A stretch of 13,307 nucleotides of DNA from an uncultured Bacilli bacterium (GTDB lineage Bacteria; Bacillota_I; Bacilli_A; RF39; UBA660), in contig CANQVY010000023.1 in assembly GCA_947627405.1 (NCBI GenBank), positions 1-13,307 on the forward strand, read 5' to 3'. Position numbers and translations under genes: made by a program. Positions 6,058-12,545 of this stretch are shown here, piece after piece (position 1 is the first letter of the stretch; every line of letters starts with the position of its first letter). The notes below the pieces were generated by a model, which searched no databases, was not told the origin of the DNA, and saw only the letters and a program-made list of their open reading frames with translations.

Positions 6058-6697
6058 TGAAATAGGAAATGTTCTCGATGATTTAATTCCAAATCCAAGA
6101 TGTGAATTGAATTATAATAAAGATTATGAATTATTAATAGCTACAGTTTTAAGTGCGCAAGCAACGGATAAATCGGTGAATCAAGTGACTGCTGTTCTAT
6201 TTGCCAAATATGATAGTTTAAAAAAACTCAAAAATGCGGACATTAAAGATTTAAAAAGAATTATTCGATCAATTGGTACCTATGAAAGAAAAAGTGCTTA
6301 TATAAAGGAAATAGCTAGGATATTAGATGAAGAATATGACGGAGTTGTACCAAAGAATCGATTCAAATTACAACAGATGCCGGGTGTTGGTAGAAAAACA
6401 GCAAATGTGGTTTTAAACAATATATATAATGTTCCTGCTTTTGCAGTCGATACGCATGTGAAGCGAATTGCAACACGATTGGGTTTATGTAAAAAACAAG
6501 ACGAAGTTGATGTTGTAGAAAGAAAATTAATGAGAAAATTTAAAAGAGAAGAGTGGGGTCGAAGACATCATCAGTTTGTACTTTTTGGGCGTTATTATTG
6601 TAAAGCCAAAAATCCAGCATGTGAAAAATGTAAATTAAAAAAATATTGTAAGGAACAAGAAAGTAAAAAAATAAAAATTACTGAAAAGAATCAGTAA
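6041..6697 (+). CDS. nth: Endonuclease III, DNA glycosylase/AP lyase
   Basis: Endonuclease III removes oxidised pyrimidines and cuts the backbone at the resulting abasic site. The 218-residue product has the standard length. The helix-hairpin-helix MPGVGRKTANVVLNN contains the catalytic lysine K119, the catalytic aspartate is D137 in AVDTHVKR, and the C-x6-C-x2-C-x5-C iron-sulfur cluster is complete (C187, C194, C197, C203). Translation probably couples to dnaD through the 17-base overlap; no good ribosome site is seen. A second in-frame ATG at 6047 is an equally possible start. The stop codon lies within the downstream terminator stem. Confidence 0.96.
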   Translation: MKMKIDEIGNVLDDLIPNPRCELNYNKDYELLIATVLSAQATDKSVNQVTAVLFAKYDSLKKLKNADIKDLKRIIRSIGTYERKSAYIKEIARILDEEYDGVVPKNRFKLQQMPGVGRKTANVVLNNIYNVPAFAVDTHVKRIATRLGLCKKQDEVDVVERKLMRKFKREEWGRRHHQFVLFGRYYCKAKNPACEKCKLKKYCKEQESKKIKITEKNQ

Positions 6698-6702
6698 TTT
6701 TT
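6673..6702. terminator. Bidirectional terminator between nth and ponA
   Basis: AAAAATTACTGA (6673-6684) pairs with TCAGTAATTTTT (6691-6702) around AAAGAA. T-tracts lie on both sides: downstream on the plus strand, and 6663-6677 read on the minus strand. The nth stop is in the stem and the ponA stop (6703-6705) directly abuts it. Confidence 0.9.
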
Positions 6703-9606
6703 TTATTCTGTGACTGTAATTACAACGCTAAATTTTATTTCATGGCCATTATGCATAGCTACATAATTAATAGTTTGTGAACCCACTTCTTCATTTAGAT
6801 TATTATGTGTAATAGAATCAGGTGTAATTGTAGTTCCATTTAATTTAATTTTATAAGTAGATTGATAATCAAACGTAGAAATCTTTGATAAAGAGATAGT
6901 CATTGGATAGGTTTCTACATTATAGTTGATTTCTGTTTCCTCTTTTTGTTCTTGTTCTAGTTTTTTCGAAATTCCAGAACTTTGATTTTTTGAATATTTA
7001 CTGAATGCAGCAACTACTTTATAGGTACCATATGGAGATGTTGGATTTGCAATTGTATATTTTGTATCCTCAGTGAATCCTAATTTTTTACCATTGAAAT
7101 ATACGTAGTAACCAAATGTTCCATAAGATGCTTTTGCATTTGCAGGAACAACCTTACCCCAAACTAAGTTTACAGAATTGTTAGACTCATTATAAGTTAC
7201 ATTTAAGTAACCTGGATTTGCAAGAGAACTATAGGCCTCAGAAGTCTCTTTAGGTTCTGTACCTTTTTTAAATAATTCATAAACAATTCTATTTTTTGGA
7301 GTTGTAGCACTAGGTAGAGCCGCAGGATCAGTTCCCATCTCAATTCCTACTTTTACAACAGAATTAGGTCTTTTAAAATTTGAATTGTTATGTTTAAATA
7401 ATGCACTAGCAAAAGTTCTTGCTAAACTATCACGCATATTGGCTTGTTGAATCATCCGATTGTAATATTTACTTGAAATTTCTTTATAACCAAACCAATC
7501 AGCAAATACTGTTTCTGTATCAAAAGCGATTGTCCAACCATCATTAACTGCATCAGGAGCCAAACCATAATTTCGAATCGTATCATCATCATAATTTGAT
7601 GTTCCAGTTTTAGCCGCATAATGTACTTTATTTACTTTCATGGAATTACCAACAACATCTTGCAATACATTGGCTATCATGTAAGCAGTAGAATCACTCA
7701 TAACATGATTTTCTTCATTATTTTTTTCTAATTCAGTGGAAGTGATTGTTTCATCGGTATCCCTAAATACAATCTTTGTATAAGTATGAGGTTCATGATA
7801 GTATCCACCGTTAGCAAAAGCAGCATAAGCAGCAGCCATTTGCATAGGAGAAGCACCATTAAATGCTCCAATAGCATGAGCTTCATGTAAAGAGCGATTT
7901 TTTACATCGTTCGGATTATTTTTATTAATACATTTTTTTGTATTTTTATCATAATTATATCCTGCTGCACAAAACTCAGGTTCAATACCTAATTTCGTAA
8001 CAAAATCAGCTATTTTATCAGTACCAATATCTCGACTTAATTGTTGAAAAGCTTTCAAAGCTGGTACATTTCTAGAGGCTGATAATGCTTTTCTTAAAGT
8101 AATGGTTCCAAAATATCCCCCATCCCAGTTATTCATTGTTCTTCCATCAGAATAACTCCATGGTTCATCATCAAACAATTTGTAAGTTGACCAATTATCA
8201 TATTGGAAACCAGGACCATAATCGAATAATGGTTTCGCTGTTGAACCTGGTTGACGTTTGATTTGAGTTGCGTAGTTATATTGTAAAGAGCCTTCCCTAT
8301 TTCTTCCAGCACCAATAGAGATTATTCGACCAGTATTCGCATCTAATACAGCAATACCACATTGAATTACATTATTTACCCAATTGTAGCCATCACCGTC
8401 CAATATATTTTCAACTGCTTTTTGTTTATCTTGATCTAAAGTAGAATAAATAATCATTGGAGTAGAATATGGATTTACATTATATCTCTTCTCAATATCT
8501 TCTACAATTGTATCAAGAAATCCTTGATATTTCTGGGAAGAAGTTGGAGCACTAGATAGTAAGCTTTTTACTGGTATGCTATTAGCAATTTTTTCTTCAT
8601 CTTCAGTAATATATCCATGTTTTTTCATTTGATACAATACGGTTTGTCTTCTGTCTTCAGCTTTGTCAGGATGATTATAAGGATCGTAAGATCCAGGAGC
8701 TTGAAACATTCCTACAAGCAAAGCCGCTTCTGATAAATTTAATTGAGATACACTTTTATTAAAGTATACACGACTTGCTTGTTCTACTCCATAAGCATTA
8801 TTTCCCAAGAAATGATTGTTTACATAAAATTCAATAATTTCTTCTTTAGAATATTGTTTTTCGAGTTTAAACACTGCTAAATAAATATCAGTAAATTTAC
8901 GTATAAGACCTCTTACACCTTCTGCTTCATTCGAAGTAAAACTATTTTTGATTACTTGCATTGATAACGTAGAAGCACCACCAGCGTTTTTATCTCCCAT
9001 CAATTGACCAATAACAGCTTTTGTAAATCTTGGCATATCAACACCATTATGTTCAAAAAATCTTGAATCTTCAATTGAAATTAAAGCATCAACTAAAATA
9101 TCTGGTAATTGATCATAAGTTACATTCTCACGCATTTCTGTACCTAATCGCGCAAATTCTTTTCCATTTTTATCATAAACAATGGTTGATTCTTTTTCAT
9201 TTAGTTTAGAAACATCAAATTTAGGAGCGGATTGAACAATATATACCATAAAAGCTCCAACACCTAAAAGTCCAACAATACACGCAAATAAAAGAGCAAT
9301 AAATAAAGTATATAATATTTTTCTTCCACTTTTATTTTTTGTACGATCGATGAGAGCTTTACATAAAAGTATACAGCAAAGCCCAAGTGCTAAAATCAAA
9401 GTAATAAACCAACCCATAAACATAAAACTAAGAATCAGAATAATAAGGATAATACAAGATAAAATCATATTATTCTGTTTTTTAATTTTTTTACTATTTT
9501 CAACAGTTGATTTGTGGGCAGCTCCTGTTTTTGTTTTCTTTGGATCCCTACTATGATTATATCGACTACTTCTAGTATTTCTAGTCGTTCTATTATTGTT
9601 TGCCAT
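6703..9606 (-). CDS. ponA: Class A penicillin-binding protein (PBP1)
   Basis: This bifunctional enzyme polymerises lipid II into glycan chains and cross-links the peptides outside the membrane. The 967-residue product has a basic, Asn/Arg-rich cytoplasmic N-terminus (1-46), a hydrophobic stretch long enough for a hairpin of two spans (about 47-85), a basic linker, and a third span (about 97-124). The transglycosylase (family 51) domain follows, with catalytic E179 in EDSRFFEHNG, then GGASTLSMQ (209-217) and the FYVNNHFLGNNAYG segment. The transpeptidase has S455-T-A-K458, S511-R-N513 and K666-T-G-T669, all intact. A fibronectin type III-like domain (about 796-880) and a beta-rich end (about 893-967) complete it. 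GGAGGTG lies eight bases before the ATG. The start directly follows the recU stop, the Bacillus recU-ponA arrangement. Confidence 0.97.
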   Translation of the reverse strand: MANNNRTTRNTRSSRYNHSRDPKKTKTGAAHKSTVENSKKIKKQNNMILSCIILIILILSFMFMGWFITLILALGLCCILLCKALIDRTKNKSGRKILYTLFIALLFACIVGLLGVGAFMVYIVQSAPKFDVSKLNEKESTIVYDKNGKEFARLGTEMRENVTYDQLPDILVDALISIEDSRFFEHNGVDMPRFTKAVIGQLMGDKNAGGASTLSMQVIKNSFTSNEAEGVRGLIRKFTDIYLAVFKLEKQYSKEEIIEFYVNNHFLGNNAYGVEQASRVYFNKSVSQLNLSEAALLVGMFQAPGSYDPYNHPDKAEDRRQTVLYQMKKHGYITEDEEKIANSIPVKSLLSSAPTSSQKYQGFLDTIVEDIEKRYNVNPYSTPMIIYSTLDQDKQKAVENILDGDGYNWVNNVIQCGIAVLDANTGRIISIGAGRNREGSLQYNYATQIKRQPGSTAKPLFDYGPGFQYDNWSTYKLFDDEPWSYSDGRTMNNWDGGYFGTITLRKALSASRNVPALKAFQQLSRDIGTDKIADFVTKLGIEPEFCAAGYNYDKNTKKCINKNNPNDVKNRSLHEAHAIGAFNGASPMQMAAAYAAFANGGYYHEPHTYTKIVFRDTDETITSTELEKNNEENHVMSDSTAYMIANVLQDVVGNSMKVNKVHYAAKTGTSNYDDDTIRNYGLAPDAVNDGWTIAFDTETVFADWFGYKEISSKYYNRMIQQANMRDSLARTFASALFKHNNSNFKRPNSVVKVGIEMGTDPAALPSATTPKNRIVYELFKKGTEPKETSEAYSSLANPGYLNVTYNESNNSVNLVWGKVVPANAKASYGTFGYYVYFNGKKLGFTEDTKYTIANPTSPYGTYKVVAAFSKYSKNQSSGISKKLEQEQKEETEINYNVETYPMTISLSKISTFDYQSTYKIKLNGTTITPDSITHNNLNEEVGSQTINYVAMHNGHEIKFSVVITVTE

Positions 9607-10188
9607 TTATAAAACACCTCCATATAGTTTATCAACTATTTTTAAATAATCTACTCTAGGTAGATAGCCATCTTTTATTAAATAGGCTTTTTCCTTAAAA
9701 TAAGGAAGAGGAATAGATTTTCTATTGTTCGTTTGTATAAAATCTATAAAATCTTTTCCTGTTAACAAATAAGTTTCATTTCTTTTTACAAATCGAACAA
9801 TTAAAAAACATATTCCCCCATGAATCACAATTTTTTTTATATGCTCTATTTGGTGAGGATGAATATTACTTAAAGGGAAAGAAGTTGTTAACTGCGTTTC
9901 TTTGGCTTCGAAATCAATGTAATTACCTTTATATAACCCATTATAATCTGTAGTTGAAGGTTGCTCAAAAAATGCTTCTTTAATAATAGCTTCACGTCTA
10001 GATGGATAAAAAACTTTTGTTATTTTAATAGGTGTAGGTTTTTTATAGATAAAAGCAATATCCCTTTCTCTATAATATTGATTTGTAATATTTAGGTCAT
10101 CTTCTAAAGACATTCCTCGATTTGCGTAATTAATATGATCACTATTTTTAGGAATATTCTTCGTTTTTATTCCGTTAGGATAATTCAT
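9607..10188 (-). CDS. recU: Holliday junction resolvase RecU
   Basis: RecU cuts four-way DNA junctions in recombination and chromosome segregation in Firmicutes. The start is ATG 10188-10186: AGGTGAT (10193-10199, minus strand) is well spaced for it, while an adjacent upstream TTG (10191) would be too close. The 193-residue product carries NRGMSLEDDLN near the N-terminus and the nuclease core TDYNG...IDFEAKET, giving the metal-binding residues D81, E94 and K96 of the RecU family. HPHQIEHI and GG-x-CFLIVRF follow, as in B. subtilis RecU. The stop abuts the ponA start with no gap, so the two form an operon and are probably translationally coupled. Confidence 0.96.
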   Translation of the reverse strand: MNYPNGIKTKNIPKNSDHINYANRGMSLEDDLNITNQYYRERDIAFIYKKPTPIKITKVFYPSRREAIIKEAFFEQPSTTDYNGLYKGNYIDFEAKETQLTTSFPLSNIHPHQIEHIKKIVIHGGICFLIVRFVKRNETYLLTGKDFIDFIQTNNRKSIPLPYFKEKAYLIKDGYLPRVDYLKIVDKLYGGVL

Positions 10189-10205
10189 CAAATCACCTAT
10201 ATAAA

Positions 10206-10211
10206 ATTATA
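10206..10211 (-). promoter_or_regulatory. Possible -10 box of recU-ponA
   Basis: Read on the minus strand this is TATAAT, 18 bases before the recU start codon. No good -35 is seen 17 bases further upstream (10229-10234). Confidence 0.4.
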
Positions 10212-10302
10212 CTATATTCTAAAAAAAAATACTATAGATTTTTAAAATTTGCGATAGAAAAAAAGAAAGTTTTGTCGAATTGCTTTTAAATATTACAATA
10301 TT

Positions 10303-10311
10303 TGTTATTAT
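10303..10311 (+). promoter_or_regulatory. Possible extended -10 of small gene
   Basis: TGTTATTAT resembles an extended -10 (TGn plus TATTAT). A TTGCTT at 10280-10285 is 20 bases away, longer than usual. Transcription would start very near the ribosome site. Confidence 0.35.
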
Positions 10312-10329
10312 TTATACAAGGAGGGCATT

Positions 10330-10434
10330 ATGAAAGATATTGATGCGGTAGTTTGTTTAAATAATATGATAAGAGAAATTAATTTTATTAAGCTAAAGAA
10401 CAATATAGAACATATAAACCAAAAGTTTAAGTAA
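10330..10434 (+). CDS. Probable 34-residue small protein
   Basis: An ATG preceded by AAGGAGGG (10318-10325) opens a 34-codon frame ending at TAA 10432-10434. The product starts MKDIDAVVCLNN and ends NQKFK. It has one cysteine (C9), is rich in Asn, Ile and Lys, has no membrane span, and could form one amphipathic helix. It lies alone in the roughly 400-base gap between the divergent recU and gpsB, and a hairpin with a T-run closes it. The ribosome site is as good as any in the window, which is the main reason to call it. I recognise no family. Alternatively the ribosome site is chance and the transcript is a small RNA. Confidence 0.5.
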   Translation: MKDIDAVVCLNNMIREINFIKLKNNIEHINQKFK

Positions 10435-10449
10435 TATATTGTTTTTTTT
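10395..10449 (+). terminator. Terminator after the small gene
   Basis: AACAATATA (10399-10407) pairs with TATATTGTT (10435-10443), and the stem extends through a G-U pair into an eight-base T-run. A small internal stem (TAAAC 10415-10419 with GTTTA 10425-10429) fills the long loop. The structure overlaps the end of the coding frame. From here to 10545 I see nothing recognisable; an 11-codon frame at about 10462 is too short to call. Confidence 0.5.
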
Positions 10450-10545
10450 ACGGAGAATTTTATGATATGTTCAAATAAGCAAAAGAAAAAATTATAGACA
10501 AGTAAAATAAACTTTTTTAAAAATAACGAACTATTCTTTGCGATA

Positions 10546-10574
10546 TTGACAAAATTCCTTTTTTCTTTTAATAT
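10546..10574 (+). promoter_or_regulatory. Promoter of gpsB (and probably rnpB)
   Basis: Perfect TTGACA (10546-10551), a 17-base spacer and TAATAT (10569-10574). The predicted start site is near 10581, just before the AAGGAG ribosome site. Confidence 0.85.
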
Positions 10575-10596
10575 AGAATCATAAGGAGTGATGGTA

Positions 10597-10920
10597 ATGT
10601 ATCAAGATAAGGTTAGTTTGACTCCACAAGATATTCTAGAAAAAGAATTCAAAATTGATACTAGAGGATATCGTTTAAAAGAAGTAGATCAATTTTTGGA
10701 TGTTATTATATCTGATTATGAGGAATTTATTAAGATGATTCGTTCTTTAGAGGAAGAAAAAGAAGAATTATTAAATGAAATTATGGCTTTAAAACAAGAA
10801 CTTAGAAATGTAAAAGCAAGTGTAGGAATGACAAAGAACTCTGATAAAGAAGTAACAAATGTCGATTTATTAAGAAGATTATCACAACTTGAAAAAGTTG
10901 TTTATGGAAAAGATGAATAG
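10597..10920 (+). CDS. gpsB: Cell-cycle protein GpsB
   Basis: GpsB is a cytoplasmic adaptor that brings class A penicillin-binding proteins to division and elongation sites. The start is ATG 10597, eight bases after AAGGAG (10583-10588); in-frame GTG 10588 overlaps that site and ATG 10591 is only two bases from it. The 107-residue product has the DivIVA-like N-terminal domain (LTPQDILEKEF, RGYRLKEVDQFLDVI), a coiled coil (about 38-70), and the GpsB C-terminal helix VDLLRRLSQLEKVVYG, which separates it from longer DivIVA. Its likely partner, PBP1, is encoded nearby on the other strand. The stop codon lies within the first helix of rnpB, and gpsB-rnpB adjacency is as in Bacillus. Confidence 0.95.
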   Translation: MYQDKVSLTPQDILEKEFKIDTRGYRLKEVDQFLDVIISDYEEFIKMIRSLEEEKEELLNEIMALKQELRNVKASVGMTKNSDKEVTNVDLLRRLSQLEKVVYGKDE

Positions 10921-11273
10921 TACTTTGGCAAACGCTGCATTCTTAGTAATGTAGAGGAAAGTCCATGCTCACAAAATCTGAAATGATTTTAGTGTTCGTG
11001 CTTAGGGAAAAAATAACCTAAGGTAGAGAAATCTAACGGCGTCGAATAAATCTAAGTTTTTAAAATAAGATTTTAGTAGATGTAAAGTGCCGCAGTGACG
11101 ATAATTTAGAGAAATCTAAAGGTGAAACGAGGTAAACCCCGCGAGTGAGAAACCCAAATTATGGTAGGGGAGCTCCATTGAGAGAATAACAATTAAAATG
11201 GAGATCGATGATTCGATAGATAGATGTTTGCCACCTAGAAATAGGTACAGAACATGGCTTATAAAGTATTATT
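10916..11273 (+). ncRNA. rnpB: RNase P RNA, bacterial type B
   Basis: This is the catalytic RNA that removes 5' leaders from tRNA precursors. It shows the conserved core: GAGGAAAGTCCATGCTC (10954-10970), AAAGTGCCGCAGTGACG (11084-11100), GAAACCCAAATT with GGTAGGGGAGC (about 11149-11173), TAGATAGATG (about 11217-11226) and ACAGAACATGGCTTAT (11247-11262). Helix P1 is formed by AATAGTACTTT (10916-10926) and AAAGTATTATT (11263-11273), 11 pairs with one G-U. This places the 5' end within the gpsB stop region. The similarity to B. subtilis RNase P RNA points to type B. An eight-base T-run at 11276-11283 probably marks the 3' end. No separate promoter is clear; it may be processed from the gpsB transcript. 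Confidence 0.96.
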
Positions 11274-11304
11274 TATTTTTTTTATTGTAAAAGAGGTGTT
11301 ATAC

Positions 11305-11814
11305 TTGAAAGATTTAGGAGAATACTTGCAGGAAGCAAGAAAGTCCAATGGAATTAGTGTAGATGAAGCCGCTGATGATTTGAAAGCAACAAAAGATGAA
11401 ATTGAAAATATTGAAGCAGGGAATACTAGAGCTTTTAAAGATATATATGAACTTAGAACTTTAATAAAAAAATATGCAAAATATTTAGGGCTAAAGCCTG
11501 ATAAGGTGAATAAAGAATTTAATGACTTTCTTTTTGAGCATACTTCTAAAATATCGTTAGATGATATAATGGAGGCCATGAGAAAACGAGAACAAAGCGA
11601 ACAAGAAAATAAAATCAAATCGCCATATACAAAAGAAATAAAAGAAAAAACAGATTTAGGTCCTGTTTTTTTGGGAATATTAATCTTAATTCTTTTGATT
11701 ATTCTTATATATATAGGAATTCACCTACCAGGAAATAAAGAAGATATAAGAAATAGCGAATTAGCAGGAGTAAAGGAGGTACAATATGAATTTGCCAACA
11801 AAATTAACAGTTAG
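11305..11814 (+). CDS. rodZ: RodZ-like membrane protein with XRE helix-turn-helix
   Basis: RodZ links the MreB cytoskeleton to the membrane in rod-shape control. The start is TTG 11305, with AGAGGTG (11292-11298) at the right distance; an in-frame ATG at 11254 lies inside the conserved 3' end of RNase P RNA and is rejected. The 169-residue product has the RodZ-type helix-turn-helix (LGEYLQEARKSNGISVDEAA, about 3-75, with the IEAGN turn), a polar linker, one span (about 119-139) and only about 30 residues outside. Typical RodZ proteins are near 300 residues with a C-terminal beta-domain that is absent here. The order RodZ-like, pgsA, recA matches Bacillus ymfM-pgsA-recA and supports the name. 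It overlaps pgsA by 29 bases. Confidence 0.85.
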   Translation: MKDLGEYLQEARKSNGISVDEAADDLKATKDEIENIEAGNTRAFKDIYELRTLIKKYAKYLGLKPDKVNKEFNDFLFEHTSKISLDDIMEAMRKREQSEQENKIKSPYTKEIKEKTDLGPVFLGILILILLIILIYIGIHLPGNKEDIRNSELAGVKEVQYEFANKINS

Positions 11815-12394
11815 TCGTATAATAATGGCTCTACTTGTTATCATAATTTTATTATTTCCCTTTTATCGAGTTGGAATTGATATGCCCAGATATTTAATTG
11901 GAGGAATTTATGTTAAATTAGAATATATTTTATCAGGAGTGTTGTTCATCCTGGCAAGTATAACGGATGCATTAGATGGAAAGATTGCTAGAAAAAGAAA
12001 TTTAGTTTCAGACACTGGAAAAATGTTAGATGCTATTGCCGATAAAATATTAGTTGATTCCATTTTAATTATTTTAGCGGTACAAAACATTATTAGTGTA
12101 ATGATTCCAGTTGTTATAATTATTAGAGATATAGTAGTAGATGCTTTAAAAATGGAAGCTGCTTCCAAAGGAAAAGTCGTCGCAGCCATTTTATCAGGCA
12201 AAATTAAAACTACATTTTTAATGATTGGGGTGGCTTTAACTTTATTTTGTAATTTACCTTTTGAAATGTTCAATTTATATATATCCGATTTTTGTTTATA
12301 TTTTGCTTGTGTTATGGCTATAATCTCTATGATAGAATATTACTACATGTGTAAAAAGTTTTTCAAAAATGAACCAGAAATGTTAAAATTATAA
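11786..12394 (+). CDS. pgsA: CDP-diacylglycerol-glycerol-3-P phosphatidyltransferase
   Basis: PgsA makes phosphatidylglycerol phosphate from CDP-diacylglycerol and glycerol 3-phosphate in the membrane, the committed step to phosphatidylglycerol and cardiolipin. The 202-residue product has the full CDP-alcohol phosphotransferase signature: D61-x2-D64-G65-x2-A68-R69-x8-G78-x3-D82-x3-D86. About six hydrophobic helices surround it, and MNLPTKLTVSRI is the typical PgsA N-terminus. AAAGGAGGT (11772-11780) is five bases before the ATG, inside the rodZ coding sequence. Other enzymes of the superfamily share the signature, but this N-terminus and the gene order favour PgsA. A terminator follows, so the rodZ-pgsA unit ends here. 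Confidence 0.94.
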   Translation: MNLPTKLTVSRIIMALLVIIILLFPFYRVGIDMPRYLIGGIYVKLEYILSGVLFILASITDALDGKIARKRNLVSDTGKMLDAIADKILVDSILIILAVQNIISVMIPVVIIIRDIVVDALKMEAASKGKVVAAILSGKIKTTFLMIGVALTLFCNLPFEMFNLYISDFCLYFACVMAIISMIEYYYMCKKFFKNEPEMLKL

Positions 12395-12408
12395 ATGAAA
12401 CAGTGAAG

Positions 12409-12438
12409 AATTTCTCTATTTCTATAGAGAAATTTTTT
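12409..12438 (+). terminator. Rho-independent terminator after pgsA
   Basis: AATTTCTCTAT (12409-12419) pairs perfectly with ATAGAGAAATT (12424-12434) across a TTCT loop, followed by T's to 12438. It begins 15 bases after the pgsA stop. Confidence 0.93.
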
Positions 12439-12474
12439 AAATTTTAAGGAAAACGGCATATACAAACAAATATT

Positions 12475-12488
12475 CGAAAAAATGTTGA
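12475..12488 (+). promoter_or_regulatory. Candidate LexA (SOS) box of recA
   Basis: CGAAAAAATGTTGA matches the Firmicute LexA consensus CGAACRNRYGTTYC at all but three positions: one in the left half (A for C) and the last two. It overlaps the -35 box, where repressor would block polymerase. recA is the classic SOS gene, which raises the odds; the imperfect right half lowers them. Confidence 0.5.
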
Positions 12489-12513
12489 CAAGGTAAAAAA
12501 ATGCATTTATAAT
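12485..12513 (+). promoter_or_regulatory. Consensus sigma-A promoter of recA
   Basis: Perfect TTGACA (12485-12490), a 17-base spacer and perfect TATAAT (12508-12513). Transcription should start near 12520, just before the TAGGAGGA ribosome site (12532-12539). Confidence 0.95.
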
Positions 12514-12545
12514 TAAATTGTAATAAAAATTTAGGAGGAAATAAA

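Noticed and set aside
10462..10497. An 11-codon frame after GGAG
   Set aside because: Too short and lysine-rich; a chance frame in A-rich sequence is more likely.
10588..10596. GTG 10588 or ATG 10591 as the start of gpsB
   Set aside because: GTG overlaps the ribosome site and ATG 10591 is only two bases from it; ATG 10597 is eight bases away and gives the family's usual N-terminus.
11254..11304. ATG 11254 as start of the RodZ-like protein
   Set aside because: It lies in the conserved 3' end of RNase P RNA; TTG 11305 has a proper ribosome site.
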